DNA from: Tautonia plasticadhaerens
Lineage (GTDB): Bacteria; Planctomycetota; Planctomycetia; Isosphaerales; Isosphaeraceae
Length of the DNA: 64,000 nt
Reading direction: 5' to 3'
NCBI RefSeq assembly: GCF_007752535.1
Contig: NZ_CP036426.1
Span: forward strand, 3,534,001-3,598,000
The position numbers were made by a program, and so were the translations under genes. Positions 13,917 to 21,405 of the stretch are shown here, in pieces. Each line of letters opens with the position of its first letter. Position 1 is the stretch's first letter. A model generated the notes under the pieces. That model had not been told where the DNA came from. It worked only from the letters and a program-made list of their open reading frames with translations, and did no database searches.

Positions 13917-14012
13917 ATGACGCCAAGCGATGTCCGGTTCCGCTTCTGCAAGAAAGACGAGACCCTCGACGCCGCCCTCGACCGCCTCCGCACCCTCCGG
14001 GCCCTGGCCTGA
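13917..14012 (+). pseudogene. Probable 3' end of a PLP-dependent aminotransferase gene at the right attachment site
   Basis: A short frame ending at 14012 reads SDVRFRFCKKDETLDAALDR and then RLRTLRALA. The block VRFxFxKKDETLDxAxxRL is the usual C-terminus of class I/II aminotransferases. Codon use is host-like, whereas the sequence left of about 13910 belongs to the element. The simplest reading is that the integrase uses the 3' end of an aminotransferase gene as its attachment site and this is the displaced end. The rest of the gene should be at the left junction, outside the window. The exact core is not defined. Confidence 0.55.
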
Positions 14013-14068
14013 TCACATCCCGGAGGGCCGAGGGACGAAGGCAAGCGGCCGAGTCAACGAGACAACGG

Positions 14069-14229
14069 GTGCCACTGGCGGCTTGCCCGCCAGTGCTCCC
14101 GGCCGCCAGACATCTCCGAGCGAGGCGGCTCATCATGGCACGTCACCCACATCGGCAGAGCCGACTTGATACGCGAACCTCGGCGACGCAGACGGACCGG
14201 ATCACTGGCGGGCAAGCCGCCAGTGGCAC
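14069..14229. repeat. Pair of inverted 27-bp palindromic repeats
   Basis: The copy at 14069-14095 starts GTGCCACTGGCGGCTTGC. The copy at 14203-14229 is its exact reverse complement, starting CACTGGCGGGCAAGCCGCC. Each copy is itself nearly palindromic (CACTGGCGG / CCGCCAGTG with a 5-bp loop). The unit looks like a small dispersed or MITE-like element; the second copy interrupts or borders the transposase relic. Confidence 0.7.
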
Positions 14230-14245
14230 CCAGAAGAGACGCCGC

Positions 14246-14386
14246 ACCAGTGCCACCCGCCGCCGGCCGCCGGCCGCTGGTGAGGATGGCCGCGACGAGC
14301 AGGAGGGCGAAGCGTCGGGCGGTCGGCCAAGCGAACGCGTGCAACAATTCGGCCCACAGCAGGGCCGCCTCGGGTGGTAGCATCAT
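14246..14386 (-). pseudogene. Transposase N-terminal relic
   Basis: About 47 residues from the ATG at 14386 (MMLPPEAALLWAELLHAFAW followed by PTARRFALLLVAAILTSGRR) resemble the N-terminus of planctomycete IS4-like transposases. They also resemble residues 38-68 of the intact transposase at 133-1536 (APRLALLFLGAVLARGRR). The frame then loses similarity near the palindromic repeat at 14203-14229. The catalytic part is missing, so this is a dead fragment. Confidence 0.5.
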
Positions 14387-14476
14387 GGAGGGTCCGCCGT
14401 CGGTCGGTGGCCAGGGGTGCGCGTGTAACCCTCAGGTTACCGCCGAGGCGGGCCCGCGAAATCGGGAGCAGTCTAG

Positions 14477-15070
14477 CTAACGCGCGATTTCTACGGTTTT
14501 GAATGCCGCAAGGTAATTGTCGGCATTTTCTGAATTGTTCAGCACATCCAAATCCGTTCCATCCGCAATTTGGTACAAGCCAACCTGAATTTTATACAAT
14601 CCCGGTTCTTCTGGGAGTGGGATCTCGTCGGAGAAGGTAGGAGTATGCGTTCGACCCGACGCAACTTGGAATATCTGGTCTTCATATCGTCTCTCCCAAA
14701 TGGGTACGTCACCCCGGAGGGCATCACCATCATAAATTCGAACTGCCCACATGTAATTCCATTTGGTTTTTTTTGATGAGTCCCACATCGAAGCCTCCGA
14801 GTTCACAAAGGCTATCTCACCTAGCGGATGGATCTTCAACTCTGTTATGCGAGAGGCCGATGCGATGGGAACACCTTCTTGTGGCAGAGTTATATTTTCT
14901 TGAATTTCATACGTAGCAATACTCTGACCGATTAGCGGATCTGGGAGCCGGAGTGCTGGAATAGGAGCGGAACGTTTTGATCCCATTTTTACGTTTGCAT
15001 ACGACACTGAAAACGAAACCATGCCTAATGCGACAAGGCCCAAGACCTTTGCGTTGAAGAGGAATCTCAT
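14477..15070 (-). CDS. Secreted hypothetical protein from an AT-rich island, 197 aa
   Basis: No family recognised. The ATG at 15070 is chosen because GAAGGAG lies just before it; six further upstream residues are possible but lack a site. The protein opens with a signal peptide (MRFLFNAKVLGLVALGMVSF through SVSYA, cleavage near residue 25). The mature chain looks like a single beta-rich domain with alternating hydrophobic strands (WNYMWAVRIYDGDAL, LYKIQVGLYQIADG), similar in style to immunoglobulin-like periplasmic domains. Base composition is far lower in GC than the surrounding chromosome and lower than the mobile element, which points to recent transfer. The neighbour at 15143-15649 shares this composition and design. 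Confidence 0.65.
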   Translation of the reverse strand: MRFLFNAKVLGLVALGMVSFSVSYANVKMGSKRSAPIPALRLPDPLIGQSIATYEIQENITLPQEGVPIASASRITELKIHPLGEIAFVNSEASMWDSSKKTKWNYMWAVRIYDGDALRGDVPIWERRYEDQIFQVASGRTHTPTFSDEIPLPEEPGLYKIQVGLYQIADGTDLDVLNNSENADNYLAAFKTVEIAR

Positions 15071-15142
15071 CGTGAACTCCTTCGGCAAGGTGAAAGGAAT
15101 GGGTTCCGTGCTGGCACATTAAAGGTATTTGTCGATCATCGC

Positions 15143-15649
15143 TCAAAGCTCAATGGTGACACTTGTAGTGTCATCTGGAATAAGGGCCTCGCAACTGTGA
15201 CCGTCAAACCCACTATTTATGGAGCTATACGCTGCCAACGCAACCTTATATGTTTTATTTGCCTGCAAATTAATTGCTCTGGTTATCATGTATCTTGTAT
15301 TGTTGGCAGATCCACAGTTTGCTGGTGTTAATAGAATTGTGCCGGGATTGCCCAGCTCCACGATTTCGTCCCACTCGCCAGTACTGGGATTTAACCTTCC
15401 AAGGGCGAATCTAACGCATACCGCACATGTATCCGACATGGCGGACGCACAATCAAATTTGAGCGACGAGGTTCCCATAAAAGTGTATTTGCCATCCGGT
15501 TGAATCGTTGTAGTTCCACCCAATTCGGATGTAAAAGAAATATTAATAGCCGAGCATCCATAAATCCATTGAGCAATAGATTCATTAAGCGGGATGACTA
15601 AGAACAGAATGGCCATGTAGGTTCGCCATTGAATATTTGCGCATTTCAT
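15143..15649 (-). CDS. Secreted hypothetical protein with several cysteines, AT-rich island, 168 aa
   Basis: No family recognised. It starts at the ATG at 15649 with AGAGGGA upstream. A signal peptide covers about residues 1-28 (hydrophobic MAILFLVIPLNESIAQ). The mature part holds six Cys residues (for example GCSAINIS, DCASAMSDTCAVCVRF, NCGS, SCEAL), which suggests disulfides outside the cytoplasm, and an even beta-strand pattern. It lies upstream of, and on the same strand as, the gene at 14477-15070, separated by 72 bases, so the two may be co-transcribed. Composition again is AT-rich compared with the host. Confidence 0.65.
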   Translation of the reverse strand: MKCANIQWRTYMAILFLVIPLNESIAQWIYGCSAINISFTSELGGTTTIQPDGKYTFMGTSSLKFDCASAMSDTCAVCVRFALGRLNPSTGEWDEIVELGNPGTILLTPANCGSANNTRYMITRAINLQANKTYKVALAAYSSINSGFDGHSCEALIPDDTTSVTIEL

Positions 15650-16079
15650 ACCGCGTCCCTCTTTCCGGGCTGGGTTGATGAGGTGACGACCGCGTGCTGT
15701 GTGCTGCACGACCTACCGACATGACTGGTATCGATTATTTTGCTTGGCTCTAGCAGATTGTGCAAGCTTTTTTCTGCTTGTTACGGATTTTGGGGAGGGA
15801 GTCATGCGTCCAGCGGGTGGTCCGTTATAGTGGGGACCACGGATCAACTTCCTGTCGGTCCTCATCGATCGTGCAACCGCGGGTGGCCCGGACGACGTCC
15901 GCGTCGTCCGGGCGGCGAAGCTGCAGGAGGCTGGAGAGGCAGCCTTGCCCGTTCGATCGGCCGAGCTTGCCGGGCCGCCTCGTGTCGCTTCGCGACCCGG
16001 ACGACGCGGACGTCGTCCGGGCCACCCCTCGACAGGCAACTCTTTCCCTGCGGGACAAGAGTGTCGTATTGTCGCGGGG
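15650..16079. other. Intergenic accessory DNA holding an inverted-repeat element
   Basis: This stretch has no gene I can support. Its right half is the 147-bp inverted-repeat element at 15881-16027; the left part is AT-richer and resembles the preceding island. Confidence 0.6.
15881..16027. repeat. MITE-like inverted-repeat element, copy A
   Basis: 147-bp unit with near-perfect arms of about 40 bp: the left arm begins GGGTGGCCCGGACGACGTCC and the right arm is its complement, ending GACGTCGTCCGGGCCACCC. The interior reads GCAGGAGGCTGGAGAGGCAG and so on. The interior and right arm recur, diverged, at 19798-19950, and arm fragments occur at 18503-18526 and 57005-57060. No protein is encoded. 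Confidence 0.75.
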
Positions 16080-16271
16080 ATGAAGGTCGGCGAAGTCCTG
16101 AAGCGGCTCCATGACGACGGCTGGTACCTCGTCGTCACCCGAGGCGCCCACCGGCAGTACAAGCACCCGAACACGCCGGGCCGGGTCACGGTCTCCGGGA
16201 AGCCGAGCGACGAGGTTCCCCCGGGCACGCTCAACACCATCCTCAAGCAGGCCGGCCTGAAGCCGCAATGA
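16080..16271 (+). CDS. hicA: HicA-family mRNA interferase toxin, 63 aa
   Basis: HicA toxins are small double-stranded RNA-binding-fold proteins that cleave mRNA. The sequence shows the family pattern: MKVGEVLKRLHDDGWYLVVT at the N-terminus, GAHRQYKHP holding the catalytic His position of the usual G(S/T)HHxYxHP motif, then RVTVSGKPSDEVPPGTLNTI and ILKQAGL. Length is normal. The ATG at 16080 is chosen over longer frames that run through the repeat element. Its stop overlaps the hicB ATG (ATGA), so toxin and antitoxin are coupled. The operon starts about 50 bp after the inverted-repeat element. Confidence 0.88.
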   Translation: MKVGEVLKRLHDDGWYLVVTRGAHRQYKHPNTPGRVTVSGKPSDEVPPGTLNTILKQAGLKPQ

Positions 16272-16495
16272 GCCCCTCCATGAAGCGATACGCCATCGTC
16301 ATCGAGAAGGCCGAGTCGAACTACGCCGCCTACGTCCCCGACCTGCCGGGCTGCATCGCCACCGGCGCGACGGTCCAGGAGACCGAGCGGCGGCTCCGAG
16401 AAGCCATCGAGTTGCACGTCGAGGGGATGCGGGAAGATGGCCAAACCATCCCCGACCCGTCCAGCCAGGTCGAATACCTGGAGATCGACGCGTGA
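16268..16495 (+). CDS. hicB: HicB-family antitoxin, 75 aa
   Basis: The protein has the partial RNase H fold of HicB: KRYAIVIEKAESNYAAYVPD, LPGCIATGATVQETERRLRE and AIELHVEGMREDGQTIPDPS are the three signature blocks. It neutralises HicA by blocking its active site. The short form lacks an obvious C-terminal DNA-binding domain, so autoregulation may need another protein. The ATG at 16268 overlaps the hicA stop; starting at Met5 (MKRYAIV) is also possible. The order toxin-antitoxin is usual for hicAB. Confidence 0.88.
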   Translation: MSPSMKRYAIVIEKAESNYAAYVPDLPGCIATGATVQETERRLREAIELHVEGMREDGQTIPDPSSQVEYLEIDA

Positions 16496-16519
16496 CCGCA
16501 CGCCGCGAGGGCGGGTCGG

Positions 16520-17668
16520 TCAGTCGGCCCCTCCCGCCTCCACCCCCATGACGGCGCGGAAGGCGGGCTTGGGGGCGGCGTCTCGGTCGAAGAGCAGGGG
16601 GTACTCGGCGTGCTCCCAGGGGAAGTGGTTCAGCCAGCTCCGGCCGTCGTGCAGGTCCCAGAAGGTGACGCGGGCGATCGTGTCGGCGCGGTCGACGAAG
16701 AGGCGGAACAGCGCGGCGTACTGCTCGGCCTGGCGGTCGAGCAGCTCGGGGGGGCAGCCGTCGGCCAGGGGGTCGGTCCTGGCGATCTCCTCGCGGTGGG
16801 CGCCGCCGTCGGCCCACCAGCGGCCCCGGGGGACGACCCCGAGGTCCAGCTCGGAGACCATCACCTCCAGGCCGAGGGCCTCCAACTCGCCGAGCAGGGC
16901 GGCGATGTCGTCGAGCGGGATCCGATCGAGTTCCCAGTGCCCCTGGATGCCGACGGCCCCCAGCGGCACGCCCTGCGCGCGCAGCTCGCCGAGCAGGCGG
17001 AGCAGCTTCTCACGCTTGCCGGGCAGCTCGACGTTGTAGTCGTTGTAGACGAGCAGGGCGTCGGGGTCGGCCTCGTGGGCGGCGGCGAAGGCCTCGGCGA
17101 TGAACCCGGGGCCGACGATCTCCAGCCAGCTCGACGGCCGGAGGTACGGCTCGCCGTCGTCGAGGGCCTCGTTGACCACGTCCCACGAGGCGACCCTGCC
17201 CCGGTATCGCGAAACGACCGTCCGGATGTGGTCCTTCATGCGACTCAGCACCAGCTCGCGGGAGGCCGGGCCGTCGCCGTCGCGGAAGAACCAGGGGGGC
17301 GTCCGCTCGTCCTTGGCCCAGACGAGCGTGTGGCCGACGACCTGCAGGCCGTGCCCCTGCGCGAAGTCGACCAGGGCGTCGGCCTCGTCGAAGCGGTACT
17401 CCCCCTCGACCGGCTGGATCGCGGTCATCTTCATGCAGTTCTCGGGCGTGACGCCGCCGAACTGGCCCAGGATCAGCCGACGCTCGGCCGGCGAATAGTC
17501 GTCCGGCACCCGCCCCCCCAGCGCCACGCCGACCACGAACCGATCGCCGAACTTCTCCCGCAAGGAGCCCGGCTCGGGCCCGCCCTCCTCGCCGTCGAGG
17601 GCGGCGGCGGGCCGGTCGGCCGTCGCGGCGAGCAGGGAAATCAGGGTGCAAGCAACGCGGAAACTCAT
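16520..17668 (-). CDS. Secreted endo-1,4-beta-xylanase, glycoside hydrolase family 10, 382 aa
   Basis: GH10 enzymes cleave xylan with retention. A signal peptide covers residues 1-23 (MSFRVACTLISLLAATADRP). The TIM barrel follows with the acid/base Glu167 in SWDVVNEALDDG, the nucleophile Glu273 in VMVSELDLG, the substrate-binding VTPENCMKM segment and HTLVWAKDERTPPWF. Length fits a single catalytic domain without a carbohydrate-binding module. The ATG at 17668 begins the signal peptide; the frame is open far upstream, but only as a shadow of other genes. It stands alone, converging with hicAB, and fits the polysaccharide-degrading lifestyle of planctomycetes. Confidence 0.92.
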   Translation of the reverse strand: MSFRVACTLISLLAATADRPAAALDGEEGGPEPGSLREKFGDRFVVGVALGGRVPDDYSPAERRLILGQFGGVTPENCMKMTAIQPVEGEYRFDEADALVDFAQGHGLQVVGHTLVWAKDERTPPWFFRDGDGPASRELVLSRMKDHIRTVVSRYRGRVASWDVVNEALDDGEPYLRPSSWLEIVGPGFIAEAFAAAHEADPDALLVYNDYNVELPGKREKLLRLLGELRAQGVPLGAVGIQGHWELDRIPLDDIAALLGELEALGLEVMVSELDLGVVPRGRWWADGGAHREEIARTDPLADGCPPELLDRQAEQYAALFRLFVDRADTIARVTFWDLHDGRSWLNHFPWEHAEYPLLFDRDAAPKPAFRAVMGVEAGGAD

Positions 17669-17939
17669 GGGAATATCCAATCTGATGGACCAGCAGACCT
17701 CACGCCCCGTACCGCCAGCGTATCGGATCGCGAGAGGGCGGGGCAACCGCCGGTCCCGTCGGCGTCCCCGGATGCGCCCCGGGTCGGCCGGGGGCCATTT
17801 GCGGCGGGAGGGGCGGCCGTGCGAAGGTGTCGTCGGCCGACGGCCGGGCGGATGGGCCTGCCCCGACCGGAGGCCCCGAGCGGGCCGAGATGTGCAGGAC
17901 GCCGCTCGGGATGACTGCGGATCGGGGGGAGGTCGGCCG

Positions 17940-18491
17940 ATGCACCCGGGACTCGCGGCATTGTTCGAGGCCGATCGGCAGGACCACGAGGCCCCGAAGG
18001 TGGCCGGCACGCCGGGGTACGCCGAGATGAGGCGCCGGGACGCCGATCGGCGGGCCCGGGCGGCCGCCATCCTCCGCGACGAGGGGCCGGGCGCGCCGAT
18101 CGACTGGTACCACGCCGCCTGGCTGTTCCACCACGGCGACTCGCCCGAGGAGGCCGAGGCCGCCTCCCGGCTCGCCGCCCGGGCGATGGACGCCGGCCAT
18201 GCCCCGGCCCGGTGGCTCCACGCCGCGGCCACCGACCGCGGCCTCATGTCCAACGGCCTCCCCCAGCGGTTCGGCACCCAGATCGTGCCCGACGGCCGCC
18301 GGTACCGGGTCTGGGACACCGACCCCTCGACGACCGACGAGGAGCGGGCCGCCCTCGACGTCCCCCCGCTGGCCGAGCAGCACCGGAGGGCCGACGAGCA
18401 GACCGCTTCATGTCCGCAGCCCCCGATGGACCTCGCCCCGGCCTGGCTCAAGGACGCGATCGCACGCTGGGAGGGGTCCGGGAGAGCCTGA
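17940..18491 (+). CDS. DUF6624-like hypothetical protein, 183 aa
   Basis: The second half shows a pattern I associate with DUF6624: a TDRGLMSNGLPQRFGTQIVP block (usual 'tDRv...GkpQ.yGTQ') followed by WDTDPSTTDEERAALDVPPL ('i.D...ln.rR..lGl.pl'). The N-terminal half carries the WYHAAWLFHHGDSPEEAEAA helices with closely spaced histidines. The biochemical role of the family is unknown. The protein has no signal peptide. The ATG at 17940 follows a GGGGAGG site. It is isolated, with no obvious operon. Confidence 0.65.
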   Translation: MHPGLAALFEADRQDHEAPKVAGTPGYAEMRRRDADRRARAAAILRDEGPGAPIDWYHAAWLFHHGDSPEEAEAASRLAARAMDAGHAPARWLHAAATDRGLMSNGLPQRFGTQIVPDGRRYRVWDTDPSTTDEERAALDVPPLAEQHRRADEQTASCPQPPMDLAPAWLKDAIARWEGSGRA

Positions 18492-18853
18492 CCCGGCCGG
18501 GATCTCGCGGACGTCGTCCGGGCCACCCGAGGCGCGACCTCGAGGGCCGTTGGGGGCGGTCCGGCTGCCGCTCGTCGCTGGCGGCCCCGGCCGGCGGGCG
18601 ACCGGGGCCGCCCGCCGGCCGCTGTCGCCGCCGATCCACGCCCTACGACGATCATCATGAGCGAATCGGTTACGGGAGGCGAGATGTCGATGGGAGGGCG
18701 ATCGCACGCCGGGGCGAGTGCCCCGGGGCCCGCCCGCGTCGATTCGAGTCGTCCGGGTCGCCCCGGGCGCCCGGGGCGAGGATCCCCTCCTCGGCCTCGG
18801 CGAGTCGGCCTCGCCCGCCTCCCGCGGCCCTCCGGTTCGTTCAGGAGCCGCGT
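18492..18853. other. Intergenic region with a repeat fragment
   Basis: A fragment matching the right arm of the inverted-repeat element (GCGGACGTCGTCCGGGCCAC at about 18503) lies near the left end. I see no gene. The CAGGAG before 18854 is the ribosome binding site of the next gene. Confidence 0.5.
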
Positions 18854-19792
18854 ATGGCCCGTGATCTGACCGCGGAGGCGCAGACGCTGCTCTCCGCACA
18901 CACCGGGTTCCTGTCGGGCCCGGACACGCGATCGCTGGGGGCCCACCTCTCCCAGGTCGCCCTGACCCGGCCCGAGCTGGTCTACAACGTCCTCCTGCAG
19001 ATCGAGTTCCGGGGATATCCGGGGCAAGTCCTGCTGGACACGACGCGGGCGATCGCGGACGCCCTCCACCCGGCCCAGTTGCTGCAGATGGCCCGCACGA
19101 CCCGGGTGGGGAAGATCCTGCTCGTCCGGATGAGCCAGATCCTGAAGACCCCCTCGCTGGCCGACCTGGCCCGGAACTGCAAGGTCTGGGAGGCGTTGAC
19201 CGGCCCCCCCGCGCCGGTCGAGCTGTCCCAGGAGGTGATGGACTTCTACGCCCGCCTGAACGGGCAGGCCGCCCGCGTGGTGACCTTCCGGCCGGAGGTC
19301 CGCTGGGAGCTGCCCCGCAGCGGCCCCGGCTACGAGACCTACAACCGAAACGACCTCAAGCGGGGGACCGACGCCTACGGCTACGACCAGGTCGGCACGA
19401 GGGGGACCGTGGAGGCGGTGCTCCGGCTCGCCCGGGAGTGGCTCCGCGCCCATCCCGACCGGCCGCTCCAGGTCGGCGACATCAGCCGGCCGGGGGGGAT
19501 CGACACGCCCGATCACCTCGGCCACGAGGCCGGCAAGAACGTCGACCTGCGGCCCCTGCGCAAGGACTCCCTGACCGGAGACGGGGCCCGGCTGACCTAC
19601 CGAGATCGGGACGCCTACGACCCGGACCTCACCAGGGAGTTCATCCGGCTCGCGAGGAGGCTGCACCCCGGCCTCTCGGTCCGGTTCAACGACCCCGCCA
19701 TCAGCGGCGACGCCGAGTTCAAGGCGTTCGTCAGGAAGGACGGCGGCGGCGGCAAGGTGCACGACAACCACCTGCACCTGGATTTCCCCTGA
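18854..19792 (+). CDS. MepA-like (peptidase M74) murein endopeptidase domain protein, 312 aa
   Basis: M74 enzymes cut D-Ala-mDAP cross-links in peptidoglycan with zinc. The C-terminal domain (about residues 180-312) has the expected ligands: H224-x6-D231 in LGHEAGKNVD (the MepA pattern is H-x6-D) and the terminal H-x-H motif H306/H308 in HDNHLHLDF. VGDISRPGG before them also fits. The N-terminal 150 residues are a separate helical part I do not recognise. No signal peptide is visible at the ATG (18854, with CAGGAG upstream), which is odd for a wall enzyme. Export may use another route, or the true start may be upstream. Confidence 0.7.
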   Translation: MARDLTAEAQTLLSAHTGFLSGPDTRSLGAHLSQVALTRPELVYNVLLQIEFRGYPGQVLLDTTRAIADALHPAQLLQMARTTRVGKILLVRMSQILKTPSLADLARNCKVWEALTGPPAPVELSQEVMDFYARLNGQAARVVTFRPEVRWELPRSGPGYETYNRNDLKRGTDAYGYDQVGTRGTVEAVLRLAREWLRAHPDRPLQVGDISRPGGIDTPDHLGHEAGKNVDLRPLRKDSLTGDGARLTYRDRDAYDPDLTREFIRLARRLHPGLSVRFNDPAISGDAEFKAFVRKDGGGGKVHDNHLHLDFP

Positions 19793-19797
19793 TCGCG

Positions 19798-19950
19798 GGC
19801 GGCCCGGGCCTCGCCCGCGCCTCCCGGGCGGCGCAGCCGCAGGAGGCCGGGGAGACGCCCTTGCCGGCCCGATCGGCCGGGCGTGCCGGGCCGCCTCTCG
19901 TCGCTGCGCGCCCCGGACGACGCGGACGTCGCCCGGGCCGCCCCGCCGCG
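19798..19950. repeat. MITE-like inverted-repeat element, diverged copy B
   Basis: Starts GCGGGCGGCCCGGGCCTCGC, has the interior GCAGGAGGCCGGGGAGACGC, and ends in GACGCGGACGTCGCCCGGGC. Interior and right arm match copy A at 15881-16027; the left arm is degenerate. It fills most of the gap between the M74-like gene and the S41 peptidase gene. Confidence 0.65.
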
Positions 19951-20022
19951 GGACGTTGATGCTCGCCCGCTGCCCATCTCGCCCCTTCTCAGCCAGGCCC
20001 CCGGGCTGCGAGCCGGGCGGCC

Positions 20023-21405
20023 TCAGCCGCCGGATCGCCCGGCGGCCTGGGAGCGGATCCACTCGACGGCGGCGTCCAGCGCCGGGTCGCCGCCCTGGAG
20101 CAGGGCGTCCCGGGCGGGGGGGGCGGGCTGGTCGGGCTCGACGCCGGAGCCTTCCAGGGCCTCGCCGTCGGCGGAGATGTAGTTGGCGAAGGCGTACTGA
20201 AAGCCGTCGCCGTTGGGCAGCTTCACCACCACCGAGGGCAACGCCGCGCCCGCCGTCCGGGTGCCGAAAATCCGGGCCCGGCCCAGGTCCTGCAGGCCCC
20301 CGGCGAAGATCTCCGAGGTCGAGGCCGAGCAGCCGTCGACCAGCACCGCCACCGGGCCGTCGAAGGTCCGGGGGCGGGGGAAGACGACGAAGTTCAGGTC
20401 CGTGTCCCTCGTCGACATCGTGCCGAGCCGCTGACCGGCCTCGCCGAAGAGCCAGCCGCAGATGCCCATCGCCATCGCGCCGATCCCGCCGGGGTTGCCC
20501 CGCAGGTCGAGCACCAGGCCCGGGGCGTCGAGGTGGCCGGTGATCGCCTCGCCGATCTTCGGGATCAGCCCCGCGGGGTCGAAGAAGGCGCTCCAGTGGA
20601 CGTACGGGATCTCGTCGTCGATCACCCGGGATTCGAAGTAGACCTGCATCGGCGGCAGGTTGCCGAACCGGGCAGTCGTCCCCCGGGGCTTCGCCAGGGT
20701 GATCGTCTTCTCGACGGAGTTCCCGTCGCCGTCCCGGAAGGTGGCGGTGCGCTCCGAGCCGACCGGCCCCCCCAGCCTCCGCTCGACGGCCCGGGAGGCG
20801 TACAGGTCGTACTGGGTCGAGTCCTCGAACGCCTCGACCACCTTCTCCAGGACCGGGCCGACCGGCTTGCCCTCGACCGCCTCGACCACCCAGCCGGGCT
20901 TGATCCCGATCTCCTCGGCGGGCGACCCGGGCTCGACGAGCACCACGAGCGCCTCGCCGTCGACGGCCCGGACGTGCAGCCCGGCCTGGCCGTCGCCGCG
21001 GTCGGTGTCCTCGTCGCCGTCGATCGCGTCGTAGACCGAGCTGGGGATGATGCCGAAGTGCGACTGGTTCAGCCGCTTGATCATCTCCTGCATCGCCCCC
21101 CGGGCCTCGTCCATCGAGCCCGCCTCGGCCACCTTCGGGCGCAGCTCCTCGCGGACGGCCGGCCAGTCGACGCCGTTGAGGTCCGGGTCGAAGTGCTTGT
21201 CCCGGATCGTCTCCCAGACCGCGTCGAACGACTCCAGGTTCAGCCGGACCTGCTCCTCGGAGAGTTTGGCCTCGGCCTTCGCCTTCGCCTCGGTCGCGCC
21301 GGAGGCGGCCTCGACGGCGGGCTCCTGCGCCGTCGCCGCCAGGGTCGGCGCCGCCGCCAGCGTCATCGCGGCGAGCAGGCGGAACGATCGGGTCTTCCAG
21401 CTCAT
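20023..21405 (-). CDS. Secreted S41-family serine peptidase with PDZ domain, 460 aa
   Basis: S41 (C-terminal-processing/tricorn-like) peptidases degrade or trim exported proteins. A signal peptide spans residues 1-26 (LLAAMTLAAAPTLAATAQ). Next come an N-terminal helical domain (SFDAVWETIRDKHFDPDLNG), a PDZ domain near 130-190 (VLVEPGSPAEEIGIKPGW) and the catalytic domain with GLVLDLRGNPGGIGAMA. The nucleophilic Ser lies in VLVDGCSASTSEIFAGGLQD. The motif GTRTAGAALPS replaces the 'GxxTxGK' of classic CtpA, so the general base Lys is missing here; the enzyme may use the Ser/His arrangement of tricorn-type members. It is transcribed divergently from the fusion gene at 21714. Confidence 0.88.
   Translation of the reverse strand: MSWKTRSFRLLAAMTLAAAPTLAATAQEPAVEAASGATEAKAKAEAKLSEEQVRLNLESFDAVWETIRDKHFDPDLNGVDWPAVREELRPKVAEAGSMDEARGAMQEMIKRLNQSHFGIIPSSVYDAIDGDEDTDRGDGQAGLHVRAVDGEALVVLVEPGSPAEEIGIKPGWVVEAVEGKPVGPVLEKVVEAFEDSTQYDLYASRAVERRLGGPVGSERTATFRDGDGNSVEKTITLAKPRGTTARFGNLPPMQVYFESRVIDDEIPYVHWSAFFDPAGLIPKIGEAITGHLDAPGLVLDLRGNPGGIGAMAMGICGWLFGEAGQRLGTMSTRDTDLNFVVFPRPRTFDGPVAVLVDGCSASTSEIFAGGLQDLGRARIFGTRTAGAALPSVVVKLPNGDGFQYAFANYISADGEALEGSGVEPDQPAPPARDALLQGGDPALDAAVEWIRSQAAGRSGG

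Larger units (their letters stand above)
14013..14476. other. Gene-poor junction DNA with palindromes and a transposase relic
   Basis: Besides the inverted palindromic copies (14069-14229) and the transposase relic (14246-14386), I see only a short perfect dyad GTAACC-CTCA-GGTTAC at 14425-14440. That could be a remnant of an insertion-sequence end upstream of the relic. No complete gene is present. Confidence 0.6.

Noticed and set aside
14425-14440. Dyad GTAACC-CTCA-GGTTAC as an operator
   Set aside because: Six-base arms only and located at the edge of a transposase relic, so an IS-end remnant is more likely.
13861-14500. tRNA gene as integration target
   Set aside because: I looked for a cloverleaf and T-loop (GTTCGA-type) near the integrase end and found none. 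The aminotransferase-like frame explains the host side better.
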